DNA of 64,000 nt from Pseudomonas hefeiensis (lineage in GTDB: Bacteria > Pseudomonadota > Gammaproteobacteria > Pseudomonadales > Pseudomonadaceae). Shown one piece after another: positions 8,168 through 18,648 of the stretch; within the stretch, counting starts at the first letter, position 1; the number at the start of each line of letters is the position of its first letter. Where the stretch lies: contig NZ_CP117449.1 of NCBI RefSeq assembly GCF_030687835.1, forward strand, positions 4,960,001-5,024,000. Reading direction: 5' to 3'. The position numbers were made by a program, and so were the translations under genes. Below the pieces are notes generated by a model. That model worked only from the letters and a program-made list of their open reading frames with translations. It did not search any database and had not been told where the DNA came from.

Positions 8168-8881
8168 TCATGGGCACCAGTAAATCTCTAACGTTGGTTG
8201 CAAAAACGCGCGAATCGGCATTTCGGCGACGTTGTCACCGGCCACCGCAGCGTTCAGGGTGGTCAATTTCGACTGACCGGAAATCGACAGCACTTTGTGT
8301 TTCGCTGAGGCCAGCAAGGCGCGACTCATGGTCAGGCGCTGGTGCGGCACGGTGGGCGCCAGCATTGGCCAGCAACGGCGGACACCGTTGGCATCCAAGG
8401 CTTGGGCCAGGTTCGGGCTATCAGGGAACAGCGAGGCGGTGTGCCCGTCATCACCCATGCCCAGTACCAGTACGTCAATGGGCGGCAGCTCGGCCAGCAA
8501 ACGATCAGCCTGCTCGGCTGCGGCTTCCAGATCGGCGCTGGCGCTGTAGAGGCTCAGGAACTGGGCCTTGGCCGCCGCACCTTGCAGCAGATAACGCTTG
8601 AGCAGACCGGCATTGCTGTCGGCGTGTTCAACCGGCACCCAGCGCTCGTCGGCCAGGCTCACCACCACGTTCGACCAGTCCAGCGTCTGTTTGGCCAGGC
8701 TCTGGAAAAACGCCACTGGGCTGCGACCGCCGGAGACCACCAGGGTCGCCGTGCCGCGCGCCTCAATCGCCGCGCGTAATTGCTCGGCCACCTTCAACGC
8801 CAAGCCCTCAGCCAGCAGCACCGGGTTTTTGAATGCGTGGGCGCTGACGCCCTGCGGCAGTTTCACTTCAGATATCGCCAT
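8168..8881 (-). CDS. pgl: 6-phosphogluconolactonase
   Basis: A 237-residue NagB/DevB-type lactonase with [16 protein letters not shown] near the N-terminus (phosphate-binding), [16 protein letters not shown] and [17 protein letters not shown], the last being the signature of the family. It hydrolyses 6-phosphogluconolactone from Zwf to 6-phosphogluconate. The ATG at 8881 has GGAGG seven bases upstream and overlaps the zwf stop by 14 bases, so translation is probably coupled to zwf. The frame continues five codons further up without a better ribosome site. Confidence 0.95.
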   Translation of the reverse strand: MAISEVKLPQGVSAHAFKNPVLLAEGLALKVAEQLRAAIEARGTATLVVSGGRSPVAFFQSLAKQTLDWSNVVVSLADERWVPVEHADSNAGLLKRYLLQGAAAKAQFLSLYSASADLEAAAEQADRLLAELPPIDVLVLGMGDDGHTASLFPDSPNLAQALDANGVRRCWPMLAPTVPHQRLTMSRALLASAKHKVLSISGQSKLTTLNAAVAGDNVAEMPIRAFLQPTLEIYWCP

Positions 8882-10337
8882 ACCATGACCTCCCATCCCG
8901 CGTGATCAGTGCAATGGAGCTCATCGGCCCCCAGGACCCGGCCGCATACGGCTTGGGCGCATCGCCGGACTTCTTCCATCCGGCAATCAACTGGTCACAC
9001 CACGTCCACGCGGCTTCAATTTCATCTTTACGGACAAACAGGTTCTGATTGCCGTTCATGACTTCCAGCAACAACCGCTCGTAGGCATCGGGAATCCGTG
9101 CGCTGCGATAGGTGTCGGAAAAGTTGAGTTGCAACGGACCGCTGCGCAATTGCATGCCCTTGTCCAGGCCTTGCTCCTTGGTCATCACCCGCAAGGAAAT
9201 GCCTTCGTCCGGTTGCAGGCGGATGATCAGCTTGTTGCTGATCTGCAAGCGCTGCTCGGGGGCGAAGATGTAGTGGGACGGTTCCTTGAAGTGAATGACG
9301 ATCTGCGAGAGTTTCTGCGGCATCCGCTTGCCGGTGCGCAGGTAAAACGGAACCCCGGCCCAGCGCCAGTTGCGAATGTCGGCGCGCAGGGCCACGAAGG
9401 TTTCGGTATCGCTCTGGGTGTTGGAGTTAGGCTCTTCCAGGTACCCCGGCACCGACTTGCCTTCGCTGTGGCCGGCGATGTACTGACCGCGCACCACCTG
9501 AGTCGTCAGACCTTCCGGGCTGATGGGCGCCAGGGCCTTAAGCACTTTGACTTTCTCGTCACGGATGCTGTCGGCGGACAGGTCGGCCGGCGGGTCCATA
9601 GCAATCAGGCAGAGCAACTGCAGCAGGTGATTCTGGATCATGTCGCGCAGTTGGCCGGCCTTGTCAAAATAGCCCCAGCGGCCTTCGATGCCGACCTTCT
9701 CGGCGACGGTGATTTCCACATGGGAAATGTAATTCTGGTTCCACTGGGTTTCGAACAGGCTGTTGGCGAACCGCAGCGCGATCAGGTTCTGTACCGTCTC
9801 TTTGCCCAGGTAGTGGTCGATGCGATAGGTGCGGTTTTCCGGGAAAAACTGCGCCACGGCGTCGTTGACCTTGCGCGACGATTCCAGGTCCGAGCCGATG
9901 GGTTTCTCCAGCACGACACGGGTGTTTTCGCACAAACCGACCTTGGCCAGGTTCTCGCAGATTGCTCCGTACACCGCCGCCGGGGTGGCAAAATAGGCAA
10001 TGACTTGCTGGGCCGAGCGGGCCTGCTCGGCCAGGGCAACATAGTCCTCGGCCTTGAGGAAATCCACGTGCAGGTAAGTCAGTCGCCCCAGGAAGCGTTC
10101 GACCACGGTTTCGTTCAGGTCCTTGTCGCCCACGTAGCGGCGCAACTCAGCAGCGATGAACGCCAGGTGCTGTTGCTCACTGCCCAGCTCCCGGGCCAGG
10201 GCTATGATCCGCGTGTCCTCGTGCAGCAGGTCCGCGCCATCGAGCTGATAAAGGGCAGGAAACAGCTTGCGCAAGGCCAGGTCGCCCAACGCGCCGAACA
10301 AGGCGAAGGTGCACGGTTCAACCGTAATCGAATGCAT
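8868..10337 (-). CDS. zwf: Glucose-6-phosphate 1-dehydrogenase
   Basis: 489 residues. The coenzyme site is [16 protein letters not shown] (residues 15-30; pseudomonad Zwf has Leu where many have Ser), then EKPIG (144-148) and the active-site RIDHYLGKE (172-180) with the catalytic His. It oxidises glucose-6-phosphate to the lactone, generating NAD(P)H and feeding the Entner-Doudoroff route. First gene of zwf-pgl-eda, divergent from hexR. A HexR-like operator lies about 70 bp upstream and an AAGAACAA motif of Hfq/Crc type lies six bases before the start codon. Confidence 0.96.
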   Translation of the reverse strand: MHSITVEPCTFALFGALGDLALRKLFPALYQLDGADLLHEDTRIIALARELGSEQQHLAFIAAELRRYVGDKDLNETVVERFLGRLTYLHVDFLKAEDYVALAEQARSAQQVIAYFATPAAVYGAICENLAKVGLCENTRVVLEKPIGSDLESSRKVNDAVAQFFPENRTYRIDHYLGKETVQNLIALRFANSLFETQWNQNYISHVEITVAEKVGIEGRWGYFDKAGQLRDMIQNHLLQLLCLIAMDPPADLSADSIRDEKVKVLKALAPISPEGLTTQVVRGQYIAGHSEGKSVPGYLEEPNSNTQSDTETFVALRADIRNWRWAGVPFYLRTGKRMPQKLSQIVIHFKEPSHYIFAPEQRLQISNKLIIRLQPDEGISLRVMTKEQGLDKGMQLRSGPLQLNFSDTYRSARIPDAYERLLLEVMNGNQNLFVRKDEIEAAWTWCDQLIAGWKKSGDAPKPYAAGSWGPMSSIALITRDGRSWYGDI

Positions 10338-10342
10338 GATGT

Positions 10343-10350
10343 TTGTTCTT
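10343..10350 (-). promoter_or_regulatory. AANAANAA (Hfq/Crc catabolite-activity-like) motif at zwf
   Basis: Reads AAGAACAA on the minus strand, six bases upstream of the zwf ATG. It matches the A-rich motif where Hfq with Crc represses translation in pseudomonads. Short motif; functional status is inference. Confidence 0.4.
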
Positions 10351-10404
10351 TTATCAAGTTAAGCTACAAATACCTTTTTTCAAGGCATCACTCAAGGAAA
10401 AATG

Positions 10405-10419
10405 TAGTAATAACCACAA
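10405..10419. promoter_or_regulatory. Predicted HexR operator upstream of zwf
   Basis: TAGT-N7-ACAA, one mismatch from the TTGT-N7/8-ACAA consensus described for P. putida HexR; the surrounding TGTAGTAATAACCACA (10403-10418) is an imperfect inverted repeat with a four-base spacer. It lies between the divergent zwf and hexR genes and could control both. Confidence 0.6.
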
Positions 10420-10524
10420 CATTTTCCGAAAATACCGATTCCGAGTGGTGGTACACCGGAGCCATCAGTAGGATAGGCCACCGCAAAGGGTCGTATCAAA
10501 GACCCGTCTTTCTAGGAATCTTGT

Positions 10525-11394
10525 ATGGACCGCGTGCGAAATTTACTGGAACAGATCCAGAGTCGCCTTGAAGACCTGAACAAGGCAGAACGCAAAGTGG
10601 CCGAAGTGATCCTGCTCAACCCACAGCAGGCCACCCGCTTCAGCATCGCCGCCCTCGCCCAGGCCGCTTCGGTCAGCGAACCCACCGTGAACCGTTTCTG
10701 CCGTTCATTCGGCGTCAGCGGCTACCCGGAACTCAAGCTGCAACTGGCCCAAAGCCTGGCCAGCGGCGCCGCTTATGTCAGTCGGGCGGTGGAGGCCGAT
10801 GACAACCCGGAAGCCTACACCCGGAAAATCTTTGGCAGTGCCATTGCCTCATTGGACAGCGCCTGCCAGGCCCTTGATCCCAATTTGATCAGTCGTGCCG
10901 TGGACCTGCTGATCCAGGCCCGGCAGATTCACTTCTTCGGCCTTGGTGCTTCGGCACCGGTGGCGCTGGATGCCCAGCACAAGTTTTTCCGCTTCAACCT
11001 GGCGGTGACCGCCCACGCCGATGTGCTGATGCAGCGGATGATCGCGTCGGTGGCTCACACGGGGGAGCTGTTCGTGATCATTTCCTACACCGGACGCACC
11101 CGCGAGTTGGTGGAAGTGGCGCGCATCGCCCGGGAGAACGGCGCGTCGGTACTGGGGCTGACTGCTGAAGGTTCGCCCCTGGCCAAGGCCAGCACCCTGA
11201 GTCTGAACATCCCGCTGCCCGAAGACACCGACATCTATATGCCGATGACCTCGCGGATCATCCAGCTCACCGTGCTGGACGTGCTCGCCACCGGCATGAC
11301 CCTGCGCCGCGGCGTGGACTTCCAGCCGCATTTGCGCAAGATCAAGGAAAGCCTCAATGCCAGCCGGTATCCGGTGGGGGATGAGTTCAACTGA
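10525..11394 (+). CDS. hexR: HexR, RpiR-family transcriptional repressor of hexose metabolism
   Basis: 289 residues: an N-terminal HTH_6 domain (about 1-77; [20 protein letters not shown] is the DNA-binding helix pair) and a C-terminal SIS sugar-phosphate domain (about 125-260; [18 protein letters not shown] and [16 protein letters not shown]). HexR is released from DNA by KDPG and represses zwf, edd and gap1 operons in P. putida. The divergent position next to zwf-pgl-eda and the matching operators at zwf and at edd/gap1 support the same role here. Confidence 0.93.
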   Translation: MDRVRNLLEQIQSRLEDLNKAERKVAEVILLNPQQATRFSIAALAQAASVSEPTVNRFCRSFGVSGYPELKLQLAQSLASGAAYVSRAVEADDNPEAYTRKIFGSAIASLDSACQALDPNLISRAVDLLIQARQIHFFGLGASAPVALDAQHKFFRFNLAVTAHADVLMQRMIASVAHTGELFVIISYTGRTRELVEVARIARENGASVLGLTAEGSPLAKASTLSLNIPLPEDTDIYMPMTSRIIQLTVLDVLATGMTLRRGVDFQPHLRKIKESLNASRYPVGDEFN

Positions 11395-11429
11395 TTCGAT
11401 TCAGAATCTTCGGCGTCTGATAGTCCGTC

Positions 11430-11520
11430 TTCGCGAGCAAGCCCGCTCCCACAAGGTCCATGTTGATCACAAGTTATGTGAACAACTCGAACCCCATGTG
11501 GGAGCGGGCTTGCTCGCGAA
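11430..11520. repeat. REPIN (paired REP)
   Basis: TTCGCGAGCAAGCCCGCTCC and its complement stand in opposite orientation about 45 bp apart, between the convergent hexR and mutarotase genes. REP doublets of this kind are mobilised by RAYT transposases; none is encoded in this window. Confidence 0.9.
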
Positions 11521-11550
11521 GGCGCCAGTCGCCACACCAGAGATCCTGAG

Positions 11551-12405
11551 CTAAGCCCCCACCCGCGCCTGCAAACTCAAATGCGCCCGCTCCCCCGGTG
11601 CCAGGCACAAGCTGTCGGTGCCGCCACTGGCCGCCTCGACGCAAATGAATTCGCTGATTTCATCCCAACTTACCCCCAACAAAGGCCGGGCCCCGGGATG
11701 CCACACCACGGTATCGGCGCTGGCGCCGGTGTCGATGCACAGCTCACGCTGCCAGGCGTGGTCCTTGAGCTGCAATTCACCTTCATGCTGAAAAACCCGC
11801 TGACAGCCGCCCTCGACCCGCAAATCACCTTCCTGCTGACAAGCCGCACGGCTCAGTTGGTCGTAACCCTGCGCGCCCTCGAGCCCAGACAGCGCTATCT
11901 CACCGACGTCACCAATACGCCAATAGGCGTGCAGAGCCTGGCTCAATTGGCACGGCAGACTGTCTTGATGCTCGGTGCTCAAGCGTAATTCCATGCGTTC
12001 GCCCAAGTCGGCGTACAGATCGACCTGCCAGTCGCACAACTGGAGCTGCCAGTGCAGGTGCACACCGTCTTCATCGCTGCGGCTGTCGAGCAGTTTCCAG
12101 TCGATCAACCGTGCCCAGCCATGGGACGGCCAGGCGTTTTCGCTCGGATGACGGCCATACCACGGCCAGCACACCGGCACCCCACCGCGTATCGCACCGA
12201 CTTGCGGCCACTTGGCGGCACACCACAACCAGGGTTTCTGACCCCGCGGTTGAAAGTGCAATAGTTGCGCGCCCTGGCGACTGAACACCGCCTGGCACAG
12301 CGGATGATCGATCACCAGCACATCGCGTTGCTGATAGCGCTCCCACGCAAATACCGGGCGCTCGCGCAAGGATCTGAAAAAGCGTTGTAGCGGATGCTCA
12401 TGCAT
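11551..12405 (-). CDS. D-hexose-6-phosphate mutarotase (YeaD family aldose epimerase)
   Basis: 284 residues of galactose-mutarotase-like beta-sandwich. Seen motifs are GGVPVCWPWYG with the following HPSENAWPSHGWAR (sugar-binding His), the LHAYWRIGDV segment and VVWHPG, all typical of the YeaD group. It interconverts alpha and beta glucose-6-phosphate, supplying the anomer used by Zwf. It is the last gene in the run oprB-gts on the minus strand, but a terminator and REPIN separate it from oprB, so it probably has its own promoter. Confidence 0.88.
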   Translation of the reverse strand: MHEHPLQRFFRSLRERPVFAWERYQQRDVLVIDHPLCQAVFSRQGAQLLHFQPRGQKPWLWCAAKWPQVGAIRGGVPVCWPWYGRHPSENAWPSHGWARLIDWKLLDSRSDEDGVHLHWQLQLCDWQVDLYADLGERMELRLSTEHQDSLPCQLSQALHAYWRIGDVGEIALSGLEGAQGYDQLSRAACQQEGDLRVEGGCQRVFQHEGELQLKDHAWQRELCIDTGASADTVVWHPGARPLLGVSWDEISEFICVEAASGGTDSLCLAPGERAHLSLQARVGA

Positions 12406-12450
12406 GAGCTGCGGTCCTGGAAATCATTGAACTGGATTGATGCGACAGCT

Positions 12451-12570
12451 TTTTGTGGCGAGAGGATTTATGCCAGTAGACCTGTGGGAGCAAAGCTTGC
12501 TCGCGATGCAGGCGACTGGGTGCTCTGGAAGACCGCGTCATCTTCATCGCGAGCAAGCTTTGCTCCCACA
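12451..12570. repeat. Half copy of the GTGGCGAGGGG repeat joined to a REPIN
   Basis: TTTTGTGGCGAGAGGATTTA (12451-12470) is a decayed single arm of the long inverted repeat seen at 1779, 7241 and 34169. It runs into a REPIN of the GTGGGAGCAAAGCTTGCTCG subtype (12483-12570). Confidence 0.8.
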
Positions 12571-12573
12571 CCC

Positions 12574-12604
12574 CAAAAAAAAGCGGACAGCCTTGGCCAT
12601 CCGC
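12574..12604 (-). terminator. Rho-independent terminator of the gts-oprB operon
   Basis: On the minus strand GCGGA and TCCGC pair, with an inner GCC/GGC pair, and are followed by eight T. It lies just past the oprB stop codon. Confidence 0.8.
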
Positions 12605-12641
12605 AATATGCGCACATTGAGAGAAGCTTATCGCAACAGCG

Positions 12642-13994
12642 TTAGAACACCGACTGAATTTTCAGGCCGGCGACCAGCGCATCGTCGACTTCATTCACAC
12701 CACCCGGATGAGTGATGTATTGCAGGTTAGGGCGTACGGTCAGCCAGTTGGTCACGTGGAAACCATAGTTGATCTCGTAGTTGTATTCGGTGCCACGCAA
12801 CGGCGAAAACAACGGATCGTCGTAGTCGCTGACACCATTGGCTGCGTTGACCAGCTCGGCGTTTTTCTTCACATCTTCGTTGACATGGATACGGGAGAAA
12901 CCGATCCCGACGTCATCTTTAGGACGCGCATTGAACGGTCCCTTGTACACGAACATCAGCGACTGGTAGTTGTCGACGACGTTGGTTTCCTTGTCATGGA
13001 AGGTGGCGTTGGCCGCAATGTTCAGACCGCGCGAGGCGTCACCGTTGTGGGTGGTGAGCTGTTGCTGCGCCACGAACCAGTAGCCATCCTTGCTGCTGTG
13101 ACTGCGGTAGGCGTTACCGGTTGTCGCGGCATCCTGGCCATTGTCATCTTCGCGGACGTCATCAGCCTTGGCCGTACTTTTGTAGTAACCAATACGGTAT
13201 TCGCCCGGCAGGCTGTTGAGCTTGGGCGACCAGACCAACTCGATCGGAATGAGCGTGCCCTTGGTGCCACTGCCGCTGAGCTTGTAGCGGTTTCCGTTTT
13301 CCAGTTGCGAAGGGTTCTGGTTGTAGGCACCGATCTGCGCATAGAGTTCGGGCGTGAGGTTGTACTTCACGCGAATCGCCGCCTGCATGATCGGCCAGTT
13401 GTACCAGATGCCGGTTGCCCAGTTACCCGCTTGCGAACCGCAGAACGCCAGGTTCTGGAACTCGCACGGGAACGTGTTGAAGTCTTCGCCGACCCCGTAA
13501 TAACCGGCTTTGACATCCAGCTTGTTGTCGAAATACTGCTGCTTGATCCACAACTGCGTCAGACGGGTGGTTTGCCCACGGCCCCAGACTTCCTGGGAAG
13601 AACTGAGGGTGCCGGCACGTGGATCACCGATACGGTCGTTGGAGATGTTGCGACCGTCACGGCGAGTGAATTGAATCTTGGCCGTGGTGTCACCCCAACC
13701 TGCCAGTTTTTCCAGGTCGAGGGCTACGCCCAAGCCAAACTGCTGGGACCAACGCGCAGTCTTGTCATCGTTGTAGCCGCCGTCGAGGTTGGCCCCCATC
13801 TCACCGACGAAATCAGCCTTGATGTCGATACCTTGCTCGATCAGTCTGGTCCGCTCGCCACCCCAGTCGCCCGTCATCCACTGTGAGTCGGCGCTGAAAG
13901 CGTCAGCCGCGTGCACGCCGCCAGCCAAAGTCATCGCCGCCGCAAGCGCCGAAAGTTGGCAGATGCGCCGGGCGTTGGTGTTGTTCTTCTTCAT
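12642..13994 (-). CDS. oprB: OprB carbohydrate-selective outer-membrane porin
   Basis: 450 residues: a basic N-terminus and signal peptide ending GGVHAADA, then the OprB mature start FSADSQWMTGDWGGERTRL, many amphipathic beta strands and a terminal aromatic residue (KIQSVF) for barrel assembly. It lets glucose and related sugars into the periplasm, where GtsA binds them. It lies 144 bp downstream of gtsD in the same direction, so it may be read from the gts promoter as well as its own. An AACAATAA motif of Hfq/Crc type lies before the ribosome site (GAGGAAG). Confidence 0.94.
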   Translation of the reverse strand: MKKNNTNARRICQLSALAAAMTLAGGVHAADAFSADSQWMTGDWGGERTRLIEQGIDIKADFVGEMGANLDGGYNDDKTARWSQQFGLGVALDLEKLAGWGDTTAKIQFTRRDGRNISNDRIGDPRAGTLSSSQEVWGRGQTTRLTQLWIKQQYFDNKLDVKAGYYGVGEDFNTFPCEFQNLAFCGSQAGNWATGIWYNWPIMQAAIRVKYNLTPELYAQIGAYNQNPSQLENGNRYKLSGSGTKGTLIPIELVWSPKLNSLPGEYRIGYYKSTAKADDVREDDNGQDAATTGNAYRSHSSKDGYWFVAQQQLTTHNGDASRGLNIAANATFHDKETNVVDNYQSLMFVYKGPFNARPKDDVGIGFSRIHVNEDVKKNAELVNAANGVSDYDDPLFSPLRGTEYNYEINYGFHVTNWLTVRPNLQYITHPGGVNEVDDALVAGLKIQSVF

Positions 13995-14010
13995 CCCTAC
14001 TTCCTCGTCT

Positions 14011-14018
14011 TTATTGTT
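14011..14018 (-). promoter_or_regulatory. AANAANAA (Hfq/Crc-like) motif at oprB
   Basis: Reads AACAATAA on the minus strand 17 bases before the oprB ATG, just 5' of the ribosome site. Confidence 0.4.
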
Positions 14019-14138
14019 ATTAACTGTTTTTATCTAACGCGGTTTACAACGATTGCGCCGGGTGGTCCCCCACTCGCCGCATACTCCTTCCTGCGGGAGA
14101 GAGCTTTGCTCCTACAAGCCCCCTCCCCCATTTGTTCT

Positions 14139-15299
14139 TCATCGGCCTTTGAACTGCGCCACGTTCGCCGACCGGGCATCGGCTTGCGGCTGGCCGGCAA
14201 CGCCCAGGCGTTCGCCGGACTTGGCGTCGAACAGCAGCACTTTTGATGGATCGAATTGCAGCGTGAGGGTCTCCCCCACCTGCGGCGCCACGTCCGGCGC
14301 CAGGCGACAGCAAACCTTGGTGTCGTTAAGGTTGACGAACACTAGGGTGTCCGGCCCGGTAGGTTCGGTGACCTGGACTTCAGCGCGAATGGTTGGCAAA
14401 CCATTGGCCTCGTTGCCCGCCAGCATGATCTGTTCCGGGCGCAGGCCGAGGATCACTTCGCGGTCTTCCAGGCCTGCGTCCTGCATGCCCATCGGCAGTT
14501 CGCAACGGGCCTGACCACTGTCGAGCAGTGCCAGCAGACGGCCGTCCTTGCGTTGCAGGCGCAAAGGGATGAAGTTCATCGGTGGTGAACCGATGAAACT
14601 CGCCACGAACAGGTTGGCCGGGTTGGTGTAGATGTCTTTCGGCGTGCCGAACTGCTGGATGATGCCGTCCTTCATCACCGCCACTTTGTCGCCCAGGGTC
14701 ATGGCTTCGATCTGATCGTGGGTGACGTACACCGTGGTGGTCTTCAGACGCTGGTGCATCAGTTTCATTTCGGTGCGCATCTCGACCCGCAGCTTGGCGT
14801 CGAGGTTGGACAGCGGTTCGTCGAACAGGTAGATCTTCGGCCGCCGCGCCAGCGCCCGGCCCATGGCCACGCGCTGTTGCTGGCCGCCAGAAAGTTGGCC
14901 GGGCTTGCGGTTAAGCAAGTGTTCGATCTGCAACAGCTTGGCCACCCGGGTGACTTCTTCGTCGATGGCGGCCTGGTTCATCTTGCGAATTTTCAGGCCG
15001 AACTCGATGTTCTCGCGCACGCTCATGGTTGGGTACAGCGCGTAGGACTGGAACACCATGGCGATGTCGCGATCCTTCGGGCTCATGCCGCTGACGTCCT
15101 GGTCACCGATCATGATCGCGCCGCCGGTAATGGTTTCAAGGCCGGCGATGCAGTTCATCAGCGTCGACTTGCCGCAGCCCGAAGGACCGACGAGGATCAG
15201 GAACTCACCCTCCTTGATCGACAACTCGATGTTCTTCAGGGTGTCCGGCAGGCCGGCACCATAGGTCTTGTTTACGTTGCGAAGTTCGAGCGTTGCCAT
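14139..15299 (-). CDS. gtsD: GtsD, ATPase of the glucose/mannose ABC importer
   Basis: 386 residues. Walker [10 protein letters not shown] (about 39-47), Q-loop VFQSYALYP, signature [14 protein letters not shown], Walker [14 protein letters not shown], switch His in VTHDQ, then the C-terminal TOBE/MalK-type regulatory domain (about 240-386). It drives sugar uptake through GtsB and GtsC. The gene starts 2 bp after gtsC, confirming the operon gtsABCD. Close relatives are called UgpC/MalK; the neighbours oprB, glk, edd and gltRS make glucose the likely substrate. Confidence 0.93.
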   Translation of the reverse strand: MATLELRNVNKTYGAGLPDTLKNIELSIKEGEFLILVGPSGCGKSTLMNCIAGLETITGGAIMIGDQDVSGMSPKDRDIAMVFQSYALYPTMSVRENIEFGLKIRKMNQAAIDEEVTRVAKLLQIEHLLNRKPGQLSGGQQQRVAMGRALARRPKIYLFDEPLSNLDAKLRVEMRTEMKLMHQRLKTTTVYVTHDQIEAMTLGDKVAVMKDGIIQQFGTPKDIYTNPANLFVASFIGSPPMNFIPLRLQRKDGRLLALLDSGQARCELPMGMQDAGLEDREVILGLRPEQIMLAGNEANGLPTIRAEVQVTEPTGPDTLVFVNLNDTKVCCRLAPDVAPQVGETLTLQFDPSKVLLFDAKSGERLGVAGQPQADARSANVAQFKGR

Positions 15300-15301
15300 G
15301 A

Positions 15302-16147
15302 TTACCCCTTGACTGCGCCGGCCGTCAGACCGCGCACGAAATACTTGCCTGCCACCACATAGACCAGCAGGGTCGGCAGCCCGGCGATCATCGCCGCCGC
15401 CATATCAACGTTGTATTCCTTGGCCCCGGTGCTGGTATTGACCAAGTTGTTCAGCGCCACTGTGATGGGCTGCGAATCGCCGCTGGAGAACACCACGCCA
15501 AACAGGAAGTCGTTCCAGATCTGAGTGAACTGCCAGATCAGGCAGACCATGATGATCGGCGTGGACATCGGCAGGATGATCCGCCAGAAAATGGTGAAGA
15601 AACCCGCACCGTCCAGTCGCGCCGCTTTCACCAGCGCATCGGGAATGCTCACGTAGTAGTTACGGAAGAACAGCGTGGTGAACGCCAGGCCGTAGACCAC
15701 ATGTATGAACACCAGACCCGTGGTGGTACTGGCCAGGCCCATCTTGCCGAGCGTGAACGACGCCGGCAGCAGGACGGTCTGGAACGGCAGGAAGCAACCG
15801 AACAGCAACAGGCCGAAGAACAACTGCGAACCGCGAAAGCGCCACATCGACAATACGTAGCCGTTCAATGCACCGATCGCGGTGGAGATCAGCACCGCCG
15901 GGACGGTGATCTTGATCGAGTTCCAGAAGTACCCGTCAACGGTGGCCCAGGCCTTGACCCAACCGATGCCGGTGACCACGGTCGGCCAGCTCAGCAGGTT
16001 GCCGGTGCTGATGTCTTCCGGTGTCTTGAAGCTTGTCAACAGCATGACCACCAACGGCACCAGGTAAAGCAATACGGCAACGATCAGTACCGCGTAGATC
16101 GCGATACGACTCAGGCTGATGGAAGGTTTGGCAGCGAGACTAGTCAT
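15302..16147 (-). CDS. gtsC: GtsC, inner-membrane permease of the glucose importer
   Basis: 281 residues with about six membrane helices (IAIYAVLIVAVLLYLVPLVV first) and the MalG-type EAA loop around DALVKAARLDGAGFFTIFWR, where the conserved Gly contacts the ATPase. Together with GtsB it forms the sugar channel. Its start overlaps the last eight bases of gtsB, which suggests coupled translation. Confidence 0.92.
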   Translation of the reverse strand: MTSLAAKPSISLSRIAIYAVLIVAVLLYLVPLVVMLLTSFKTPEDISTGNLLSWPTVVTGIGWVKAWATVDGYFWNSIKITVPAVLISTAIGALNGYVLSMWRFRGSQLFFGLLLFGCFLPFQTVLLPASFTLGKMGLASTTTGLVFIHVVYGLAFTTLFFRNYYVSIPDALVKAARLDGAGFFTIFWRIILPMSTPIIMVCLIWQFTQIWNDFLFGVVFSSGDSQPITVALNNLVNTSTGAKEYNVDMAAAMIAGLPTLLVYVVAGKYFVRGLTAGAVKG

Positions 16148-17048
16148 GACGCTTGGTCCTCAGCTCGGAGTACAGGTAAGGCACGATGATTGCGAGAATC
16201 GCACCGAGCATCAGAATCGCGCTGGCCGAGCCCATGCCCATCTGGCCGCGACTGAACGTGAAGGAGTACATGAACATGGCAGGCAGGTCAGAGGAGTAAC
16301 CCGGGCCGCCGGCCGTCATCGCCGCCACCAGGTCAAAGCTCTTGATCGCGATGTGCGCCAGGATCATCACGGCGCTGAAGAACACCGGCCGCAGGCTCGG
16401 CAGCACCACTTTCCAGTAGATGCGCGGCATGCTCGCGCCATCGATCTGCGCGGCACGGATGATCGATTGATCCACCCCACGCAGACCGGCCAGGAACATC
16501 GCCATGATGAAGCCCGAGGCCTGCCATACCGCGGCGATCACCAGGCAATACACCACGCGGTCCGGATCGATCAGCCAGTCCAGGCGAAAGCCTTCCCAGC
16601 CCCAGTCACGCAACAATTTGTCCAGGCCCATGCCCGGGTTGAGCAACCACTTCCAGGCCGTACCGGTGACGATCATCGAGAGCGCCATCGGATACAGGTA
16701 AATGGTGCGGATGAAACCCTCGCGACGAATGCGCTGGTCAAGAAACACCGCCAGCAGTACGCCGATCACCAGGGTGATGCCGATGAACATGCCGCCAAAG
16801 AGCGCCAGGTTCTTGCTCGCCACCCACCAGCGGTCGTTCTCCCACAGCCGCGCGTATTGCGCCAGACCAGCCCACTTGTAGTTCGGCAGAAAGGTCGAGG
16901 TGGTGAACGACAGGACGAACGTCCACAAGATATAACCGTAGAAGCCCACCAGAACGATGAACATGCTCGGCGCCAGCACCAGTTTTGGTAGCCAGCGCTG
17001 CAATGCATCGAACGGCGAGGCCTTGCTGAACACAGCAACAGAACTCAT
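16140..17048 (-). CDS. gtsB: GtsB, inner-membrane permease of the glucose importer
   Basis: 302 residues, MalF-type permease with about six helices; the first spans LVLAPSMFIVLVGFYGYILW, and the EAA loop lies in IIRAAQIDGASMPRIYWKVV. It pairs with GtsC. A 182-bp gap holding a multi-arm REP element separates it from gtsA upstream; such hairpins usually protect upstream mRNA, which would raise binding protein over permease. Confidence 0.92.
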   Translation of the reverse strand: MSSVAVFSKASPFDALQRWLPKLVLAPSMFIVLVGFYGYILWTFVLSFTTSTFLPNYKWAGLAQYARLWENDRWWVASKNLALFGGMFIGITLVIGVLLAVFLDQRIRREGFIRTIYLYPMALSMIVTGTAWKWLLNPGMGLDKLLRDWGWEGFRLDWLIDPDRVVYCLVIAAVWQASGFIMAMFLAGLRGVDQSIIRAAQIDGASMPRIYWKVVLPSLRPVFFSAVMILAHIAIKSFDLVAAMTAGGPGYSSDLPAMFMYSFTFSRGQMGMGSASAILMLGAILAIIVPYLYSELRTKRHD

Positions 17049-17090
17049 GGGAAGATCCAGTACTTGAGAAAAAAGACTACTCGCATCCCT

Positions 17091-17210
17091 TGTGGGAGCT
17101 GAGCTTGTGTGGGAGCAAAGCTTGCTCGCGATAAAGGCGCCTCGGTCTTTCTAACGACCGCGTTATCGTTCATCGCGAGCAAGCTTTGCTCCCACAGGCT
17201 CGCTCCCATA
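17091..17210. repeat. REPIN with extra REP arms between gtsA and gtsB
   Basis: A GTGGGAGCAAAGCTTGCTCG pair is flanked on both sides by additional partial arms (TGTGGGAGCTGAGCT on the left, GGCTCGCTCCCATA on the right), giving nested hairpins within an operon. Confidence 0.85.
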
Positions 17211-17230
17211 GGGGGTCGCGGTGCTAACGG

Positions 17231-18532
17231 TTACTTGGCAGACTGAACCGCTGCACCAAGCTTCTTGGCGGCGTCGGCAGGGTCGGCTTTCGGGTCGTTG
17301 ATGAAGTTGGTCACCACATCGAAGAACGCGCCCTGTACTGCCAGCGTGGTCGCCATGTTGTGCGCCATGCTCGGCTGCAAGCCACCGGACTTGGCGTCAG
17401 CCAGGAAGTCCTTGGCGGCGGTCTGGGCGCAGGAATCGAAACCGTACTTGGCCATGTCGGCCAGCATGTCGTTGCGCACCGGGATCGACCCCTTGTTGAT
17501 GCTGAAGACTTTCTGGAAGTTCTCACCCAGCACGACCTTGGCGATATCCTTCTGACCGGCCGCGGTGCCTTCGTCTTTCTGCTTGAACACCGCCAGGGAG
17601 TCGATGTTGTAGGTGAAGGCCTTGTCGGTGCCCGGGAAAGCTACGCACTCGTAGTCCTTGCCGGCGACTTTCTTCGCGGCAGTCCATTCGCTCTTGGCCC
17701 AGTCACCCATGATCTGCATGCCGGCCTTGCCGTTGATGACCTTGGCCGCTTCCAGGTTCCAGTCCTGCCCCTTGCCATCAACGTCCATGTAGGTCGCGAC
17801 TTTCTTGAGCTCGGTCAATGCCTTGACCATGTCCGGCCCGGTCAGGGCCTTGTTGTCCAGGTCGACCAGGGCTTTCTTGTAGCCATCAACGCCCATGACC
17901 GAGAGCACCACCGCTTCGAACACGGTGCTGTCCTGCCAAGGCTGGCCGCCGTGGGCCAGCGCAATGAAGCCTGCAGCCTTGAGCTTGTCGCCAGCGGCGT
18001 AGAATTCTTCGAGGGTGGTCGGGTTTTTGGTGATACCGGCTTTCTTGAAGACTTGCGGGTTGATCCACAGCCAGTTGACGCGGTGGATGTTCACCGGCAC
18101 GGCGACGTAATCACCTTCGTACTTCACGGTATCGGAGACTTTCTTGTCGAGCAGGCTGTCCCACTTCTCTTCTTTGGCAACATCTTTCAGGACGTCGGTG
18201 TCGAGCAGTCCGGTAGACGCCCACTCCTGGATGTCCGGGCCTTTGATCTGGGCCACACCCGGTGGGTTACCGGCCACGGCACGGCTCTTGAGTACGGTCA
18301 TGGCAGTGGAGCCACCACCACCGGCAACAGCGCCATCCTTCCAGGTAAAGCCGTCTTTCTCTACCTGGGCCTTGAGCACATCGACCGCGGCTTTTTCGCC
18401 TCCGGACGTCCACCAGTGAACGACTTCCACACTGCCTTTGGATTCGGCGGCAAGGGCGCTGACAGGGAATGCTGCGACGGGAAGCAGGGAAGCAAGAGAA
18501 ATGACAGTAGCGAGGCGAGAAATCGCATTCAT
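17231..18532 (-). CDS. gtsA: GtsA, periplasmic glucose/mannose-binding protein
   Basis: 433 residues: signal peptide ([17 protein letters not shown], cut before AES), then a family 1 solute-binding protein fold starting [20 protein letters not shown], with sugar-contacting Trp residues such as [10 protein letters not shown] and GDWAKSEW. It captures glucose in the periplasm for GtsBCD. It heads the gts operon; an AACAACAA motif of Hfq/Crc type lies immediately before the ribosome site AAAGG. It lies 116 bp downstream of the isomerase gene. Confidence 0.94.
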   Translation of the reverse strand: MNAISRLATVISLASLLPVAAFPVSALAAESKGSVEVVHWWTSGGEKAAVDVLKAQVEKDGFTWKDGAVAGGGGSTAMTVLKSRAVAGNPPGVAQIKGPDIQEWASTGLLDTDVLKDVAKEEKWDSLLDKKVSDTVKYEGDYVAVPVNIHRVNWLWINPQVFKKAGITKNPTTLEEFYAAGDKLKAAGFIALAHGGQPWQDSTVFEAVVLSVMGVDGYKKALVDLDNKALTGPDMVKALTELKKVATYMDVDGKGQDWNLEAAKVINGKAGMQIMGDWAKSEWTAAKKVAGKDYECVAFPGTDKAFTYNIDSLAVFKQKDEGTAAGQKDIAKVVLGENFQKVFSINKGSIPVRNDMLADMAKYGFDSCAQTAAKDFLADAKSGGLQPSMAHNMATTLAVQGAFFDVVTNFINDPKADPADAAKKLGAAVQSAK

Positions 18533-18547
18533 CTAGAAGTACCTTTC

Positions 18548-18555
18548 TTGTTGTT
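18548..18555 (-). promoter_or_regulatory. AANAANAA (Hfq/Crc-like) motif at gtsA
   Basis: Reads AACAACAA on the minus strand, 15 bases before the gtsA ATG and just 5' of AAAGG. Confidence 0.45.
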
Positions 18556-18648
18556 ATGCATGCAAGTCTGATGCTTGCGCTGCATGGATTCTAAACAGGG
18601 GAAATCCCTTCGCAGGTAACGAAGGGACGCGTAAATGTCACAGCATGG